Shown here piece by piece: positions 22,907 to 30,902 of a stretch of DNA of 64,000 nucleotides. The stretch is taken from contig JBAOIH010000003.1 of assembly GCA_037045645.1 (NCBI GenBank), forward strand, positions 62,001-126,000, in the 5' to 3' direction. The number at the start of each line of letters is the position of its first letter. The stretch's first letter is position 1. The position numbers and the translations under genes were made by a program. Source of the DNA: Nocardioides sp. (lineage in GTDB: Bacteria; Actinomycetota; Actinomycetes; Propionibacteriales; Nocardioidaceae). Below the pieces are notes generated by a model. It saw nothing but the letters and a program-made list of their open reading frames with translations. It did not search any database and was not told where the DNA came from.

Positions 22907-23956
22907 ATGCGCGTACGACTGCTCGCCCTCGCCTTGGCCCTGCCCGCCGCTCTGCTCACGCCCGCCACGGCCGCCCAGTCCGCAGCTGCCCGGGCCACGG
23001 CCGCCCAGTCCGCAGCTGCCCAGGCCTCTGCGGACGGGTCGGTTGACTGGCTCAAGTTCCGGGTCGCCAACATGGCGCACTCCGGTGGCGAGAACGAAGC
23101 ACCCACCAACACGATGTATGCCTTCAAGCGGGCCAAGCGGCTCGGCGCCGACGTGCTCGAGCTCGATGTGCAGTCCACCAAGGACAAGCAGCTCGCCGTG
23201 ATCCACAACGCGACAATCGACGAGACCACCGACGGCACCGGCTTCGTCAAGGACCTCACGCTCAAGCAGGTCCAGTCCTATGACGCGGCGCACTGGTTCG
23301 TACCCAAGAAGGGCACCACTCACGACGCGCGCAAGAAGGTGTACACCCTGCGCGGCGCGCGCTATGGCGAGCGCAAGATCAAGGGCTACCGCAAGACGGA
23401 CTTCGCTGTGCCCGCCCTCGACACGGTTTTCAAGCGCTTCAAGACCACGCCGATCAATATCGAGATCAAGGGCACCAACGACTTCGATGTGAAGTCGTTC
23501 AAGCGCGCCGCGCGACTGCTCGCGGCCTTCTTGAAGGACAACGGCCGCACCGATGTGATCGTGACGTCTTTCAATGACGACGCGCTGGCGCTGTTTCACA
23601 AACTGGCACCCAAGGTCCCCTTGGCTCCCGGCCGCCAGGGGCTGCTCGACTACTACCTGCAAGACATCAAGCCGATCGAGGGCACGGTCGCACTCCAGGT
23701 GCCGGTGACGTACGAATACGGCGGCACCAAGGTGCCGGTCGTCACCAAGGAGTTCGTGGCTCGCGCGCACGCCGACGGCTATGCGGTGCACGTGTGGTTC
23801 AGCGGCACCGCGCCCGACGATGCGGCGACCTACAAGGCGATGATCGCCACCTGTGCGGACGGGTTGATGCCGGCCCGGCCGAAGTTGTTCGAAAGGATCC
23901 TGGACAAGGGCGGGTACGAGCGCCCCGGCACGCCGGGGGTCAACCCCTGCGCGTGA
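22907..23956 (+). CDS. Secreted glycerophosphodiester phosphodiesterase
   Basis: This GDPD-family enzyme hydrolyses glycerophosphodiesters to glycerol 3-phosphate and an alcohol, outside the membrane. The ATG at 22907 opens a signal peptide of about 24 residues; the frame is open further left only as antisense of dnaK. A 30-base tandem duplication (10 residues, TAAQSAAARA and TAAQSAAAQA) follows the signal peptide. The active-site region reads SGGENEAPTNT, LELDVQSTKD and VIHNATIDETTDG. The usual HD pair is HN here, and the leading HRG is HSG, so activity may differ from typical GDPDs. Length after the signal (about 325) is normal. Confidence 0.82.
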   Translation: MRVRLLALALALPAALLTPATAAQSAAARATAAQSAAAQASADGSVDWLKFRVANMAHSGGENEAPTNTMYAFKRAKRLGADVLELDVQSTKDKQLAVIHNATIDETTDGTGFVKDLTLKQVQSYDAAHWFVPKKGTTHDARKKVYTLRGARYGERKIKGYRKTDFAVPALDTVFKRFKTTPINIEIKGTNDFDVKSFKRAARLLAAFLKDNGRTDVIVTSFNDDALALFHKLAPKVPLAPGRQGLLDYYLQDIKPIEGTVALQVPVTYEYGGTKVPVVTKEFVARAHADGYAVHVWFSGTAPDDAATYKAMIATCADGLMPARPKLFERILDKGGYERPGTPGVNPCA

Positions 23957-23980
23957 GTTGTGCTGCCTCGGCAGTTCTTC

Positions 23981-24493
23981 TCAGCGTCGGGTTCGGGATC
24001 CCGACGGGTGCCAGGCCCCCATTTCCGTGCACATCTTTTCGCCGTATTGGCACACACCCCCGCGGTACTTCCAAGCACCCCTTTCCACTACGAGGACGAT
24101 GAGCTCCTTCTTGCCCTTGGTGTCGGTCAGGCGCACCAGTGCGATGTCGTCACCTTGCATCCCAACCCAGCGGAGTTTCGCGATGCGGGTGGGCTTGGGC
24201 GGATAATAGGTGTAGAGGTCCTCGAGAACCTCCCGACACGAGTTGCGGCCCGCGGTGTGTGCCCCTTGATATATGGCAAGTTGTTTCATGAATTTCTTGA
24301 AGTAGCGCGCGACGTTAGGGCACACCATGGTGGGGTCAGTTGCGGCGATTCCCTCGATGACGGTCCGCACGACGACCGTCGGCGAGACACTGGGCGAAGT
24401 GACAGAGGCCGCCCTGGCAGTGGCGGCAGGAGGCAGAGCCGCGAGGAGCGACACTGCCGTCAAGAGGCCCAGAAGCCGAGGAGTTGGTTTCAC
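23981..24493 (-). CDS. Small secreted protein of unknown function, intact copy
   Basis: The 170-residue product starts at a GTG overlapping the stop codon of its broken tandem paralogue (GTGA). It has a signal peptide (KPTPRLLGLLTAVSLLAALP, cleavage near ATARA), then a domain with CPNVARYFKKFMKQLAIYQ, CREVLEDLY and a basic C-terminus. Three cysteines in the C-terminal half (SCREV, GVCQYG, KMCTEMG) and one before them could form disulfides. The overall shape resembles small NTF2/SnoaL-like secreted domains, but I cannot name the family. The two copies lie next to each other and arose by tandem duplication. Confidence 0.7.
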   Translation of the reverse strand: MKPTPRLLGLLTAVSLLAALPPAATARAASVTSPSVSPTVVVRTVIEGIAATDPTMVCPNVARYFKKFMKQLAIYQGAHTAGRNSCREVLEDLYTYYPPKPTRIAKLRWVGMQGDDIALVRLTDTKGKKELIVLVVERGAWKYRGGVCQYGEKMCTEMGAWHPSGSRTRR

Positions 24494-24941
24494 AGGCCGC
24501 GACGTGTCCCCGCACGGGCCACCTCATCCGGGGGCCAGGCCCCCATTTCCGTACAGGTCTGTTCGTCGTACTGGCAGAGGGGACCGCGAACCTTCCAGGC
24601 GCCCTTCTCCACGACGAGGATGTAGAGCTTCTTATTGCCCTTGGTGTCGGTCAGGCGCACCAGCGAGATGTCGCCGCTTTGCATCCCTACCCAGCGGATC
24701 TTCGCAATGTGGATGGGCTTCGGAGGGTTGGCGGCATATAAGTCCTCCGTGATCTCCCGGCACGAGTCTCGGCCGGGGGTGTATGCATGTTGGTACATGG
24801 CGACTCGCTTCATGTATTTCTTCCAGTAGCGCGCGACATTGGGGAAGTGACCGAGGCCGCGTTGGCGGTCGTGGCTGGAGGCATACATGCAAACAGCGAC
24901 GCGGCAATGACGCCAGCCATCACCTGAGCGATCCTCGTCAT
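24490..24941 (-). pseudogene. Broken tandem paralogue of the small secreted protein
   Basis: The ATG at 24941 begins a proper signal peptide (MTRIAQVMAGVIAASLFACM, ending ATTANAASVTSP) that then runs out of frame and stops at 24810. The rest of the protein (FPNVARYWKKYMKRVAMYQ through CTEMGAWPPD) continues in another frame to 24490. Compared with the intact neighbour, about 76 bases are missing between ACTTC and CCCAATGTC, removing about 25 residues and shifting the frame. The remaining half keeps its stop-start overlap with the intact copy. This is a true deletion, unlike the one-base shifts elsewhere in the window. Confidence 0.75.
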
Positions 24942-25067
24942 CTCCACACTGTGAACCCTGGAAGGCTTCCGCGGAACGCATCGCGGGCGAAAAGGTCTGG
25001 CCAGTCGCTTAGTGGGCCAGTCGCTTGGTGAGTACGACGTTGCCACCTGCTGGCAGCCTGGCACCCG

Positions 25068-25679
25068 CTAAGCCGCAGGCCGGACATCGCCACGCGGGGT
25101 GAGCAGCGGGATGAGTCGGTCAACAAGCGGACCGATGCCCACAATCACGATCAGTGTGCCGATCCCGAGCGTGGCGCCGAGCGCCCAGCCGACCAGGGTC
25201 GTCACCGCCTGGAAGACCGAATAGCTCCATTTGAACGGCAGCGGCGGATCGAACGCGAGCGCCGCACCCTCGGCGGGGCCGGCACCGAGGCGTACGGCCA
25301 GATACATCGCCACTCCGAGCGCGAGCGTGAGGAACCCCAGCCCGAACTCCAGCGCGCGCGCTACCAGAGACTCGGGCTCGGGGACGTACGGCAACACCAG
25401 GCTGACGGTGACGCCGACGACGACCGGCTGCACCAGCGTCCCGAGGCCGGGGCGACGTCCCCGCAGCAGCGCGACCAGCACCAAAAGCAGACCGAGAACG
25501 GTGTTGATGACCCAGAACTCGACGCCCGACGCGATCACCGTGCCGCTGACCAGCATCGTGTAGCCATCAGCACCTAGCCGCGCCGCGAGCAGCAGCGCGA
25601 TCCCGACGCCGAGCACCACACAGCCGACGAGGAGCTGGCCCAGCCGTCGGCCCATCGAGGCGGCAGGGGCATCGTTCAT
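25068..25679 (-). CDS. YczE/YitT-type membrane protein
   Basis: The 203-residue protein has five hydrophobic segments and little else. Motifs such as GIALLLAARLGADGYTML near the N-terminus and the internal similar copy GVAMYLAVRLGAGPAEGAAL suggest an internal duplication of a two- or three-helix unit. This fits the YczE/YyaS membrane family, whose function is unknown (some members are linked to antibiotic or iron-related loci). No operon partner is evident; the next gene on this strand is 47 bases away and is a regulator. Confidence 0.75.
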   Translation of the reverse strand: MNDAPAASMGRRLGQLLVGCVVLGVGIALLLAARLGADGYTMLVSGTVIASGVEFWVINTVLGLLLVLVALLRGRRPGLGTLVQPVVVGVTVSLVLPYVPEPESLVARALEFGLGFLTLALGVAMYLAVRLGAGPAEGAALAFDPPLPFKWSYSVFQAVTTLVGWALGATLGIGTLIVIVGIGPLVDRLIPLLTPRGDVRPAA

Positions 25680-25726
25680 CGGCGCAGACTAGCGATCAGC
25701 GCCCGCGGGTCAGGCACCGGAAGCGT

Positions 25727-26266
25727 TCAGACGCCGAGCAGGCGCCCCCACCGCTCCAGCAAAGCCTCCAGCCGGGTGCGTTCGAGGTCCGTCAGCCCTG
25801 CGAGCAGCCGCTCCTCATTGGCCAGGTGCTCGACAACGAGGCGATCCACCAGTTCGAGTCCGGCGTTCGAGAGAGCGATGACCCGGGAGCGTGCGTCACC
25901 GTCGCCGACGCGCCGCGTCACCAAACCAAGCTCGATCAGCCGGTCGGCGCGCTTGGTGATCGCACCCGAGGTCACCATGGTGGTCTGCGCGAGTGCGCTC
26001 GGACTGAGCTCGTACGGCTCCCCCGCACGACGCAACGCGGCCAGCACGTCGAAGTCCCCGTCAGTGAGACCTGCCGCCTCGAACACCGGACGCAGTTCGC
26101 GATGCAATGCGTCCCCTAGCCGGTGCAGGCGCCCGATGATGCCCATCGGTCGGACGTCGAGATCCGGCCGTTCGCGTCGCCACTGGACCATCAGGCGCGC
26201 AACATGATCGAGCTTCCGACTGCCCCGAACTCTCCATGGCTGGAATATATCTTCTCCGGAAGGCAT
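25727..26266 (-). CDS. MarR family transcriptional regulator
   Basis: The 179-residue protein (ATG at 26266) has a MarR winged helix: a dimerisation helix, FDVLAALRRAG, a recognition region SALAQTTMVTSGAITKRADRL, and a wing VTRRVGDGDARSRV. Its N-terminal 35 residues (KLDHVARLMVQWRRERPDLD) are shared by a subgroup of actinobacterial MarR proteins. The start codon is one base away from that of the divergent EamA exporter gene, so the regulator very probably controls that exporter through the paired sites between and within the two starts. Its effector is unknown. Confidence 0.88.
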   Translation of the reverse strand: MPSGEDIFQPWRVRGSRKLDHVARLMVQWRRERPDLDVRPMGIIGRLHRLGDALHRELRPVFEAAGLTDGDFDVLAALRRAGEPYELSPSALAQTTMVTSGAITKRADRLIELGLVTRRVGDGDARSRVIALSNAGLELVDRLVVEHLANEERLLAGLTDLERTRLEALLERWGRLLGV

Positions 26267-26282
26267 TATGTCTTCCGTGGAA
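26250..26282. promoter_or_regulatory. Paired palindromic operator in the MarR/EamA divergon
   Basis: Two sites of the form TCTTC-N3-GGAA lie at 26250-26261 and 26271-26282, exactly 21 bases (two helical turns) apart. They cover the start codons of both divergent genes. An AT-rich TATAT stretch at 26246-26250 and TATTAG on the other strand near 26284 could be the two -10 elements, each inside the other gene's reading frame. Binding by the MarR protein is inferred. Confidence 0.6.
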
Positions 26283-27218
26283 ACTAATATCAGATGGATC
26301 CTGCTGACAGCGGTCGCGCCCATCGCCTGGGGCAGCACCTACCTGACGACCACGACGTTCCTCCCTGAGGGGCGGCCGGTCTTCTCCGCACTCGTGCGCG
26401 CCCTGCCGGTCGGGCTGCTCCTGCTGGTCTGGCGCCGCCAACTCCCCCAGGGTTCGTGGTGGTGGCGCGCTGGAGTGCTGGGCACGCTCAACATCGGCGT
26501 CTTCTTCCTGCTGATCTTCGAGGCGGCGTACCGCCTGCCCGGCGGGGTCGCCGCGACCGTCACGGCCCTCTCTCCCCTGGTGGTCATGTTGCTGGCCTGG
26601 CCGCTCGCCGGCGAGCGAGCAAACGCCCTCGGACTGTTCGGGGCCACACTCGGACTCATCGGCGTAGCGCTCCTCGTGCTCCAGCCAGGGGGCGCACTCG
26701 ATCCCGTCGGCGTCGCTGCGGCGCTCGCGGCCGTACTCGTCTCCGCCGTGGGCTTCGTCCTCGTCAAACGCTGGACCCCACCGACAGATCTGCTCACCTT
26801 CACGTCCTGGCAGCTGGTCGCCGGCGGGCTGGTGCTCCTCCCCGTGGCCTTCCTGCGGGAGGGGGCACCCCCGGCCCTGGACTGGCCGGCAGTCGGTGCG
26901 TACGCCTATCTCGGTCTGGTCGGCACCGGGTTGGCGTACGTCTGCTGGTTCGCGGGCATCAGGCACCTCGGAGCCGGCCCGACTGCTCTGATCGGCCTGG
27001 TGAACCCGGTCGTCGGCATCGGGCTGGGCGTTGTCTTCGCCAGCGAGACCTTCGCACTAACCCAAGGGGCGGGCGTCGTGCTGGTGCTCATCGGTGTGCT
27101 GCTTGGACAGCCAGCCGTACGCGCCCGCCTGCGCGGCCTCGCGACCAGCCGACGACGAGCTGTGACAGCCTGTGCCGATGACGAACGCCGGGGACGAGAG
27201 TGCGTTCCGGCTTCGTGA
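26268..27218 (+). CDS. EamA/DMT family exporter
   Basis: The 316-residue protein has ten hydrophobic segments in two EamA repeats, the layout of drug/metabolite transporters. The first helix contains the family-typical APIAWGSTYL, and the second repeat opens near residue 150 with VGFVLVKRW. Family members export amino acids, purines or toxic compounds. It is divergent from, and presumably repressed by, the MarR gene. Its end overlaps the following MFS gene by 41 bases, so the two exporters are likely co-expressed. Confidence 0.9.
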   Translation: MSSVETNIRWILLTAVAPIAWGSTYLTTTTFLPEGRPVFSALVRALPVGLLLLVWRRQLPQGSWWWRAGVLGTLNIGVFFLLIFEAAYRLPGGVAATVTALSPLVVMLLAWPLAGERANALGLFGATLGLIGVALLVLQPGGALDPVGVAAALAAVLVSAVGFVLVKRWTPPTDLLTFTSWQLVAGGLVLLPVAFLREGAPPALDWPAVGAYAYLGLVGTGLAYVCWFAGIRHLGAGPTALIGLVNPVVGIGLGVVFASETFALTQGAGVVLVLIGVLLGQPAVRARLRGLATSRRRAVTACADDERRGRECVPAS

Positions 27219-28395
27219 GATCGCGGTCTATGCGTACGCACCGACGCTGATCAGCGCGATCGGGTACGGCGCCACCGCCCCGATCATCGCGCTGCTCGCC
27301 CGCGACCTCGGCGCGAGTGTGGGCGTCGCGGCCTTCGTGGTCGCCCTGGCCGGGATCGGCATGTTCTTGACCTCGCTGCCCGCAGGTGCCCTCGTGGCGC
27401 GGATCGGCGAACGTACGGCCCTGATGATCGCCGCCGCCGTCGACGTCGTCGCCAATGTCGTGGCTGCCACGGCGTCATCGGTCTGGGTCCTCGGCGCCGC
27501 GACCCTGGTGGGCGGCGCAGCCTGGACGGTGTTCCTGATCGCCCGCCAGGGCTTCATGATCGACGTGGTGCCGTTCGCGATGCGCGCTCGGGCGATGTCG
27601 GCGCTCGGGGGCACCTTCCGAATCGGGCTCTTTATCGGGCCGCTGATCGGCGCCGCGCTGATTCACTGGTGGAGCCTGTCCGCCGCCTGGTGGCTGGCGG
27701 CCGTGATGTCGGTGTTGGCCGGACTCGTCGCGAGCACCATGCCTGACCTTGGCCAGGAGGGACGTGCCGCCGGACGCGAGAGCGGCTTCCACTCGGTGCG
27801 GTCGGTCATCTGGGCACACCGTCGTACGCTCGCCACTCTCGGCGTCGCGATCATCATCATCTCGGCGTCGCGCTCGGTGCGTACGACTCTGCTCCCGCTG
27901 TGGGCTGACCACATCGGCATCACCGCAGCGGCGACATCGCTGGTGTTCGCTCTCGTCGCGTTGATCGACATCGTGATGTTCTATCCGGGCGGGCTGTTGA
28001 TGGATCGGTACGGCCGGATGGTCGTCGCCGTGCCGGTCGTGCTGGGAGTCGCCGTGGCCGCGTTGGCGTTGCCGGGCGTACGGACGCTGGCCGGTCTGGC
28101 GATCGTGATGTCGGTGATCGCGGTCTCCAACGGTCTGAGTTCGGGCATCGCGCTGACCATCGGCGCTGACACCGCGCCGACCGAAGGTCGCGCTCAATAC
28201 CTGGGCGGCTGGCGGCTGTGCGGTGACATCGGAGGCACCGGCGGACCGCTGCTGGTGAGTGCCTTGGCGGCGGCGTTCTCGCTGGCCTCGGCGGCGATCG
28301 CGGTCGGCGTACTCGCGTTTCTCGGAGCCGGCTGGGTGGCGTACTGGACGCACAGGTTAGACGCGCACCTACGCGTCAGCCGATCGTCACCGTGA
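27178..28395 (+). CDS. MFS transporter
   Basis: This 405-residue major facilitator has about twelve hydrophobic segments and the loop 2-3 motif as LPAGALVARIGERTALMIA. A second copy of the motif after helix 8 reads GLLMDRYGRMVVAVP. A large cytoplasmic loop near residue 190-220 separates the halves. I prefer the ATG at 27178; a GTG at 27172 is also in frame. It begins inside the EamA gene, suggesting a two-exporter operon under the MarR regulator. The substrate is unknown. Confidence 0.88.
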   Translation: MTNAGDESAFRLREIAVYAYAPTLISAIGYGATAPIIALLARDLGASVGVAAFVVALAGIGMFLTSLPAGALVARIGERTALMIAAAVDVVANVVAATASSVWVLGAATLVGGAAWTVFLIARQGFMIDVVPFAMRARAMSALGGTFRIGLFIGPLIGAALIHWWSLSAAWWLAAVMSVLAGLVASTMPDLGQEGRAAGRESGFHSVRSVIWAHRRTLATLGVAIIIISASRSVRTTLLPLWADHIGITAAATSLVFALVALIDIVMFYPGGLLMDRYGRMVVAVPVVLGVAVAALALPGVRTLAGLAIVMSVIAVSNGLSSGIALTIGADTAPTEGRAQYLGGWRLCGDIGGTGGPLLVSALAAAFSLASAAIAVGVLAFLGAGWVAYWTHRLDAHLRVSRSSP

Positions 28396-28906
28396 TCTCG
28401 TTGGAACTGGTCTCGTTGGACTTGTCGGTCATCCGGAACTTGTTCTCCCCGGTCTGGCCGGTCTGGATGTAGGTCGAGAACTTCCCGCCACTGACGTTGG
28501 CCGTCACTGGGAAGTCGACCCAGGAGCCGGACGCGAACCGCTGCACCTGGAGCACCGCGCCGTCACCGCCGGGGTACTCCCCGGACAGGGTGATCTGCTG
28601 GAGTACGCCGACCTCGGCTTGCGGGGACTGCAACGTGATGCCGGTGTCACTGGCCGACTCCGACGCGCTAGGCCCAGGACCCGCACTGATCAGCGGGCCG
28701 GCCGTGTAGTCGCCGGTCTTCTCCGGCTTGGGCAGATACATCGATGCCTCATCGCGCGAGTCGGCCCTCGCGTCAGAGCCGCCGCCGACGCCGGCGACCT
28801 TCGCGACCAGCCAGGCGCCAAGCCCCAACGCCAGTGCCAGCGCCAGGGCACCCACGAGCAGCGCGAGGAGTCCCTCGACGATGGGGTGTTCTCTGCGCTG
28901 GCTCAC
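28376..28906 (-). CDS. Single-pass membrane protein with Ig-like extracellular domain
   Basis: After a short basic cytoplasmic start comes one hydrophobic helix (EGLLALLVGALALALALGLG, about residues 11-33). A linker follows, then a beta-rich domain at about 90-176 (ITLSGEYPGG, VLQVQRFASGSWVDFPVTAN, NKFRMTDKSNETSS) that resembles bacterial Ig-like or invasin modules. The start is uncertain: I used the GTG at 28906, but a TTG at 28942 is also in frame and neither has a clear ribosome site. The gene converges with the MFS gene, overlapping it by 20 bases. Function unknown. Confidence 0.65.
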   Translation of the reverse strand: MSQRREHPIVEGLLALLVGALALALALGLGAWLVAKVAGVGGGSDARADSRDEASMYLPKPEKTGDYTAGPLISAGPGPSASESASDTGITLQSPQAEVGVLQQITLSGEYPGGDGAVLQVQRFASGSWVDFPVTANVSGGKFSTYIQTGQTGENKFRMTDKSNETSSNEITVTIG

Positions 28907-28949
28907 CGGGCCATTGTTGACGACGCGTGGTGATGGGGCCAAACGACGG

Positions 28950-29423
28950 TCAGGCTCGTGGTTCGAGGATCACGACGGGGATGTCGCGGTCGGTCCAGCT
29001 GGCGTACGAATCGAAGTCGGCGTACAACTCCACCAGCTTCGGCCAGATCCGCGCTTTCTCCTCGGCGCTTGCCCGGCGTGCGCGCATCGCAAGCACGTCA
29101 CGCTTGATCTGCACAGTCGTCTCCGGTGTGGCCATCAGGTTGTAGAACCACGCGGGATTGGTCGGCCGCCCACCCTGGCTCGCCACCACCACGAGGTCGT
29201 CGCCGTCGCGCAGATAGACCAGTGGCGTCGTGAACGCCTTGCCCGACTTGCGCCCGACGTGATCGAGCAACAGCAAAGGCACCGGCTTGAACGTGGGCGG
29301 CACCCGCAGGTTCCCGAGCACCCGTCCACCGGTGGCCCGATAGATGCGTACGTTCGCGCCACCCATGTACTTCAACAGGTAGCGCACCCAGTCCGCGTCG
29401 AGCCCCTTCGGCTTGTTCTGCAT
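28950..29423 (-). CDS. Deazaflavin (F420)-dependent nitroreductase family protein (DDN-like)
   Basis: The 157-residue product belongs to the split beta-barrel DDN family, which uses reduced coenzyme F420. Recognisable features are the N-terminal RIYRATGGRVLGNL, the LLLLDHVGRKSGKAFTTPLVYL strand pair that contacts F420, and NPAWFYNLMATPETTVQI. I began at the ATG at 29423, although the frame is open far upstream as antisense. The start overlaps the stop of the SnoaL-like gene by one base (TGATG), so both form an operon. Its natural substrate is unknown; quinone or enone reduction is typical. Confidence 0.9.
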   Translation of the reverse strand: MQNKPKGLDADWVRYLLKYMGGANVRIYRATGGRVLGNLRVPPTFKPVPLLLLDHVGRKSGKAFTTPLVYLRDGDDLVVVASQGGRPTNPAWFYNLMATPETTVQIKRDVLAMRARRASAEEKARIWPKLVELYADFDSYASWTDRDIPVVILEPRA

Positions 29424-29842
29424 CAGAACCCGCGCATCCACACGATGTCGTCGACCATCTTGCGGCTGCGCCAACCACCGGGCGTACGCACGAGGTCGTG
29501 GTGGTAGTAGCCACCGACCTCGATCACGTGCTCGGAGCCATCCTCGCGCTTGGCCACCATCGGGTTGGTGAAGTAGGCCGTCACGTGGGCCTGGTCGCCG
29601 TCGATGTCGTACTCGATCTGGCCGATCGTGTGCTGCCAGCGCTCGAACGCGCCCATCATCTGCCCGACCCACTCCAACGCGGCCTTGGCGTCGGTCGCCG
29701 GGCCGCCGGCCTGGGTGTAGTCGAGGATCGCGTCGTTGGTGAAGGTATCCGCCGGGGCGTACGTCTTGGTGTCGACCGCGCGGGTGTAGCGGGTGATCAC
29801 GTCGGCGATCTCGGCGCGGTCGGAGAGTTCCTGGAGGTCCAT
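29423..29842 (-). CDS. SnoaL/NTF2-like polyketide cyclase or dehydratase family protein
   Basis: The 139-residue protein starts at the ATG at 29842 after GGACCTCCAGG-type purine-poor DNA; the upstream in-frame ATG would run into the KstR-like site. It shows the SnoaL-like pattern: an N-terminal helix (MDLQELSDRAEIADVITRYT), a LDYTQAGG strand, YDIDGDQAHVTAYF and a final GGWRSRKMVDDIVWMRGF. Such small cone-shaped domains act as isomerases, hydratases or dehydratases, including in steroid catabolism. It is the first gene of a two-gene operon with the DDN-like reductase, and its promoter region holds a KstR-like palindrome. Confidence 0.88.
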   Translation of the reverse strand: MDLQELSDRAEIADVITRYTRAVDTKTYAPADTFTNDAILDYTQAGGPATDAKAALEWVGQMMGAFERWQHTIGQIEYDIDGDQAHVTAYFTNPMVAKREDGSEHVIEVGGYYHHDLVRTPGGWRSRKMVDDIVWMRGF

Positions 29843-29863
29843 GGGACGACTCTGGCACGGATT

Positions 29864-29877
29864 TAGAACACGTTCTA
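29864..29877. promoter_or_regulatory. KstR-like palindromic operator
   Basis: The sequence TAGAACACGTTCTA is an inverted repeat and fits the published KstR half-site pattern TnnAACnnGTTnnA exactly. It lies in the 46-base gap between the divergent SnoaL-like and LLM genes and could control both. KstR is a TetR-family repressor of steroid and cholesterol degradation in actinobacteria. No kstR gene is in the window, so the assignment rests on the motif and the gene content. Confidence 0.6.
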
Positions 29878-29888
29878 CCCTGGGCGCC

Positions 29889-30764
29889 ATGCGATTCACG
29901 TACGCCGAGGCGATGACCCACGCGTCCTACTACACGCCGTTGGCGCAGGCAGCCGAGGCGGCGGGCTACACGTCGATGACCGTCGCCGACTCGCTGATCT
30001 ATCCGCAGGAGTCGGACACGACCTACCCCTACACCGACACCGGCGACCGGGAGTTCCTCGAGGACAAGGAGTTCATCGAGACGATGACACTCGTCTCGTG
30101 GCTGGCTGCCTCGACGTCGACCTTGCGGTTCACGCCGTTCGTGTTGAAGTTGCCCGTACGCCCACCCGTACTCGTCGCCAAACAGGCATCGTCGATCGCG
30201 CACCTGTCCGGCGGTCGGCTCGGGCTCGGCGTGGGGCTGTCTCCGTGGCCGGAGGACTTCGCCGCGTTGGGCGTGTCGTGGGAGCGGCGCGGCAAGCGGA
30301 TGGACGAGTGCATGGACATCCTGCGCGGGCTGTGGAGCGGCGACTTCTTCGGCTATTCCGGTGAGTTCTATGAATTGGCGCCGGTCAAGCAGTGCCCGAC
30401 TCCCCCGCGGATCCCGCTGCTCGTGGGCGGTCACTCGGATGCGGCTTTGCGTCGAGCGGTGCTCAAGGGCGACGGCTGGATGCACGCGGGCGGCGACGGC
30501 GAGGAGTTGGCTCGGCTGCTGGATCGGCTCGATGAGATCCGGCGCGCCGAAGGCGACAACCGCGACGACTTCGAGATCCACGTGATCTCGTACGACGCGT
30601 ACACCCCCGACGGCGTCAAGCGCCTGGAGGACCGGGGCGTGACCGATGCGATCGTCGGCTTCCGGGTGCCGTACATCAAGGGTCCCGACACCGAGCCCCT
30701 GGAGAAGAAGATCGCGCACCTGGAGCGCTATGCCGAGGACGTCATCGCCAAGGTCGGTGGTTGA
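29889..30764 (+). CDS. LLM class F420-dependent oxidoreductase
   Basis: This 291-residue luciferase-like monooxygenase-fold protein is of the F420-dependent type. Expected features are the start MRFTYAEAMTH, the HLSGGRLGLGVGLSPWPEDF nucleotide region near residue 110, WERRGKRMDECMDILRGLW, and the PPRIPLLVGGHSDAALRRAV segment near 180. Its ATG is 11 bases after a KstR-like operator. The stop codon TGA lies inside the first unit of a tandem repeat. The closest functional context is steroid or fatty-acid oxidation, but the substrate is unknown. Confidence 0.9.
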   Translation: MRFTYAEAMTHASYYTPLAQAAEAAGYTSMTVADSLIYPQESDTTYPYTDTGDREFLEDKEFIETMTLVSWLAASTSTLRFTPFVLKLPVRPPVLVAKQASSIAHLSGGRLGLGVGLSPWPEDFAALGVSWERRGKRMDECMDILRGLWSGDFFGYSGEFYELAPVKQCPTPPRIPLLVGGHSDAALRRAVLKGDGWMHAGGDGEELARLLDRLDEIRRAEGDNRDDFEIHVISYDAYTPDGVKRLEDRGVTDAIVGFRVPYIKGPDTEPLEKKIAHLERYAEDVIAKVGG

Positions 30765-30892
30765 GGTGCGAGCGCAGCGGCCTCTCCCGGTGGTTGAGGT
30801 GCGAGCGCAGCGGCCTCTCCCGGTGGTTGAGGTGCGAGCGCAGCGGCCTCTCCCGGTGGTTGAGGTGCGAGCGAAGCGAGCCTCGAAACCAC
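30756..30892. repeat. Tandem GGTGGTTGAGG repeat array (family 2)
   Basis: Three identical 33-base units (30756-30788, 30789-30821, 30822-30854) are followed by a fourth, longer unit ending CTCGAAACCAC (30855-30892). The fourth unit is an imperfect palindrome, GGTGGTTGAGG to CTCGAAACCAC. The same element type recurs at 52697-53040. The array begins in the last codons of the LLM gene and ends 10 bases before the DUF1214 gene. No spacers of CRISPR type are present. Confidence 0.9.
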
Positions 30893-30902
30893 GGAGCACC
30901 AC

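Noticed and set aside
30756..30892. Possible CRISPR array
   Set aside because: The 33-base units are directly adjacent with no variable spacers, and no cas gene is in the window.
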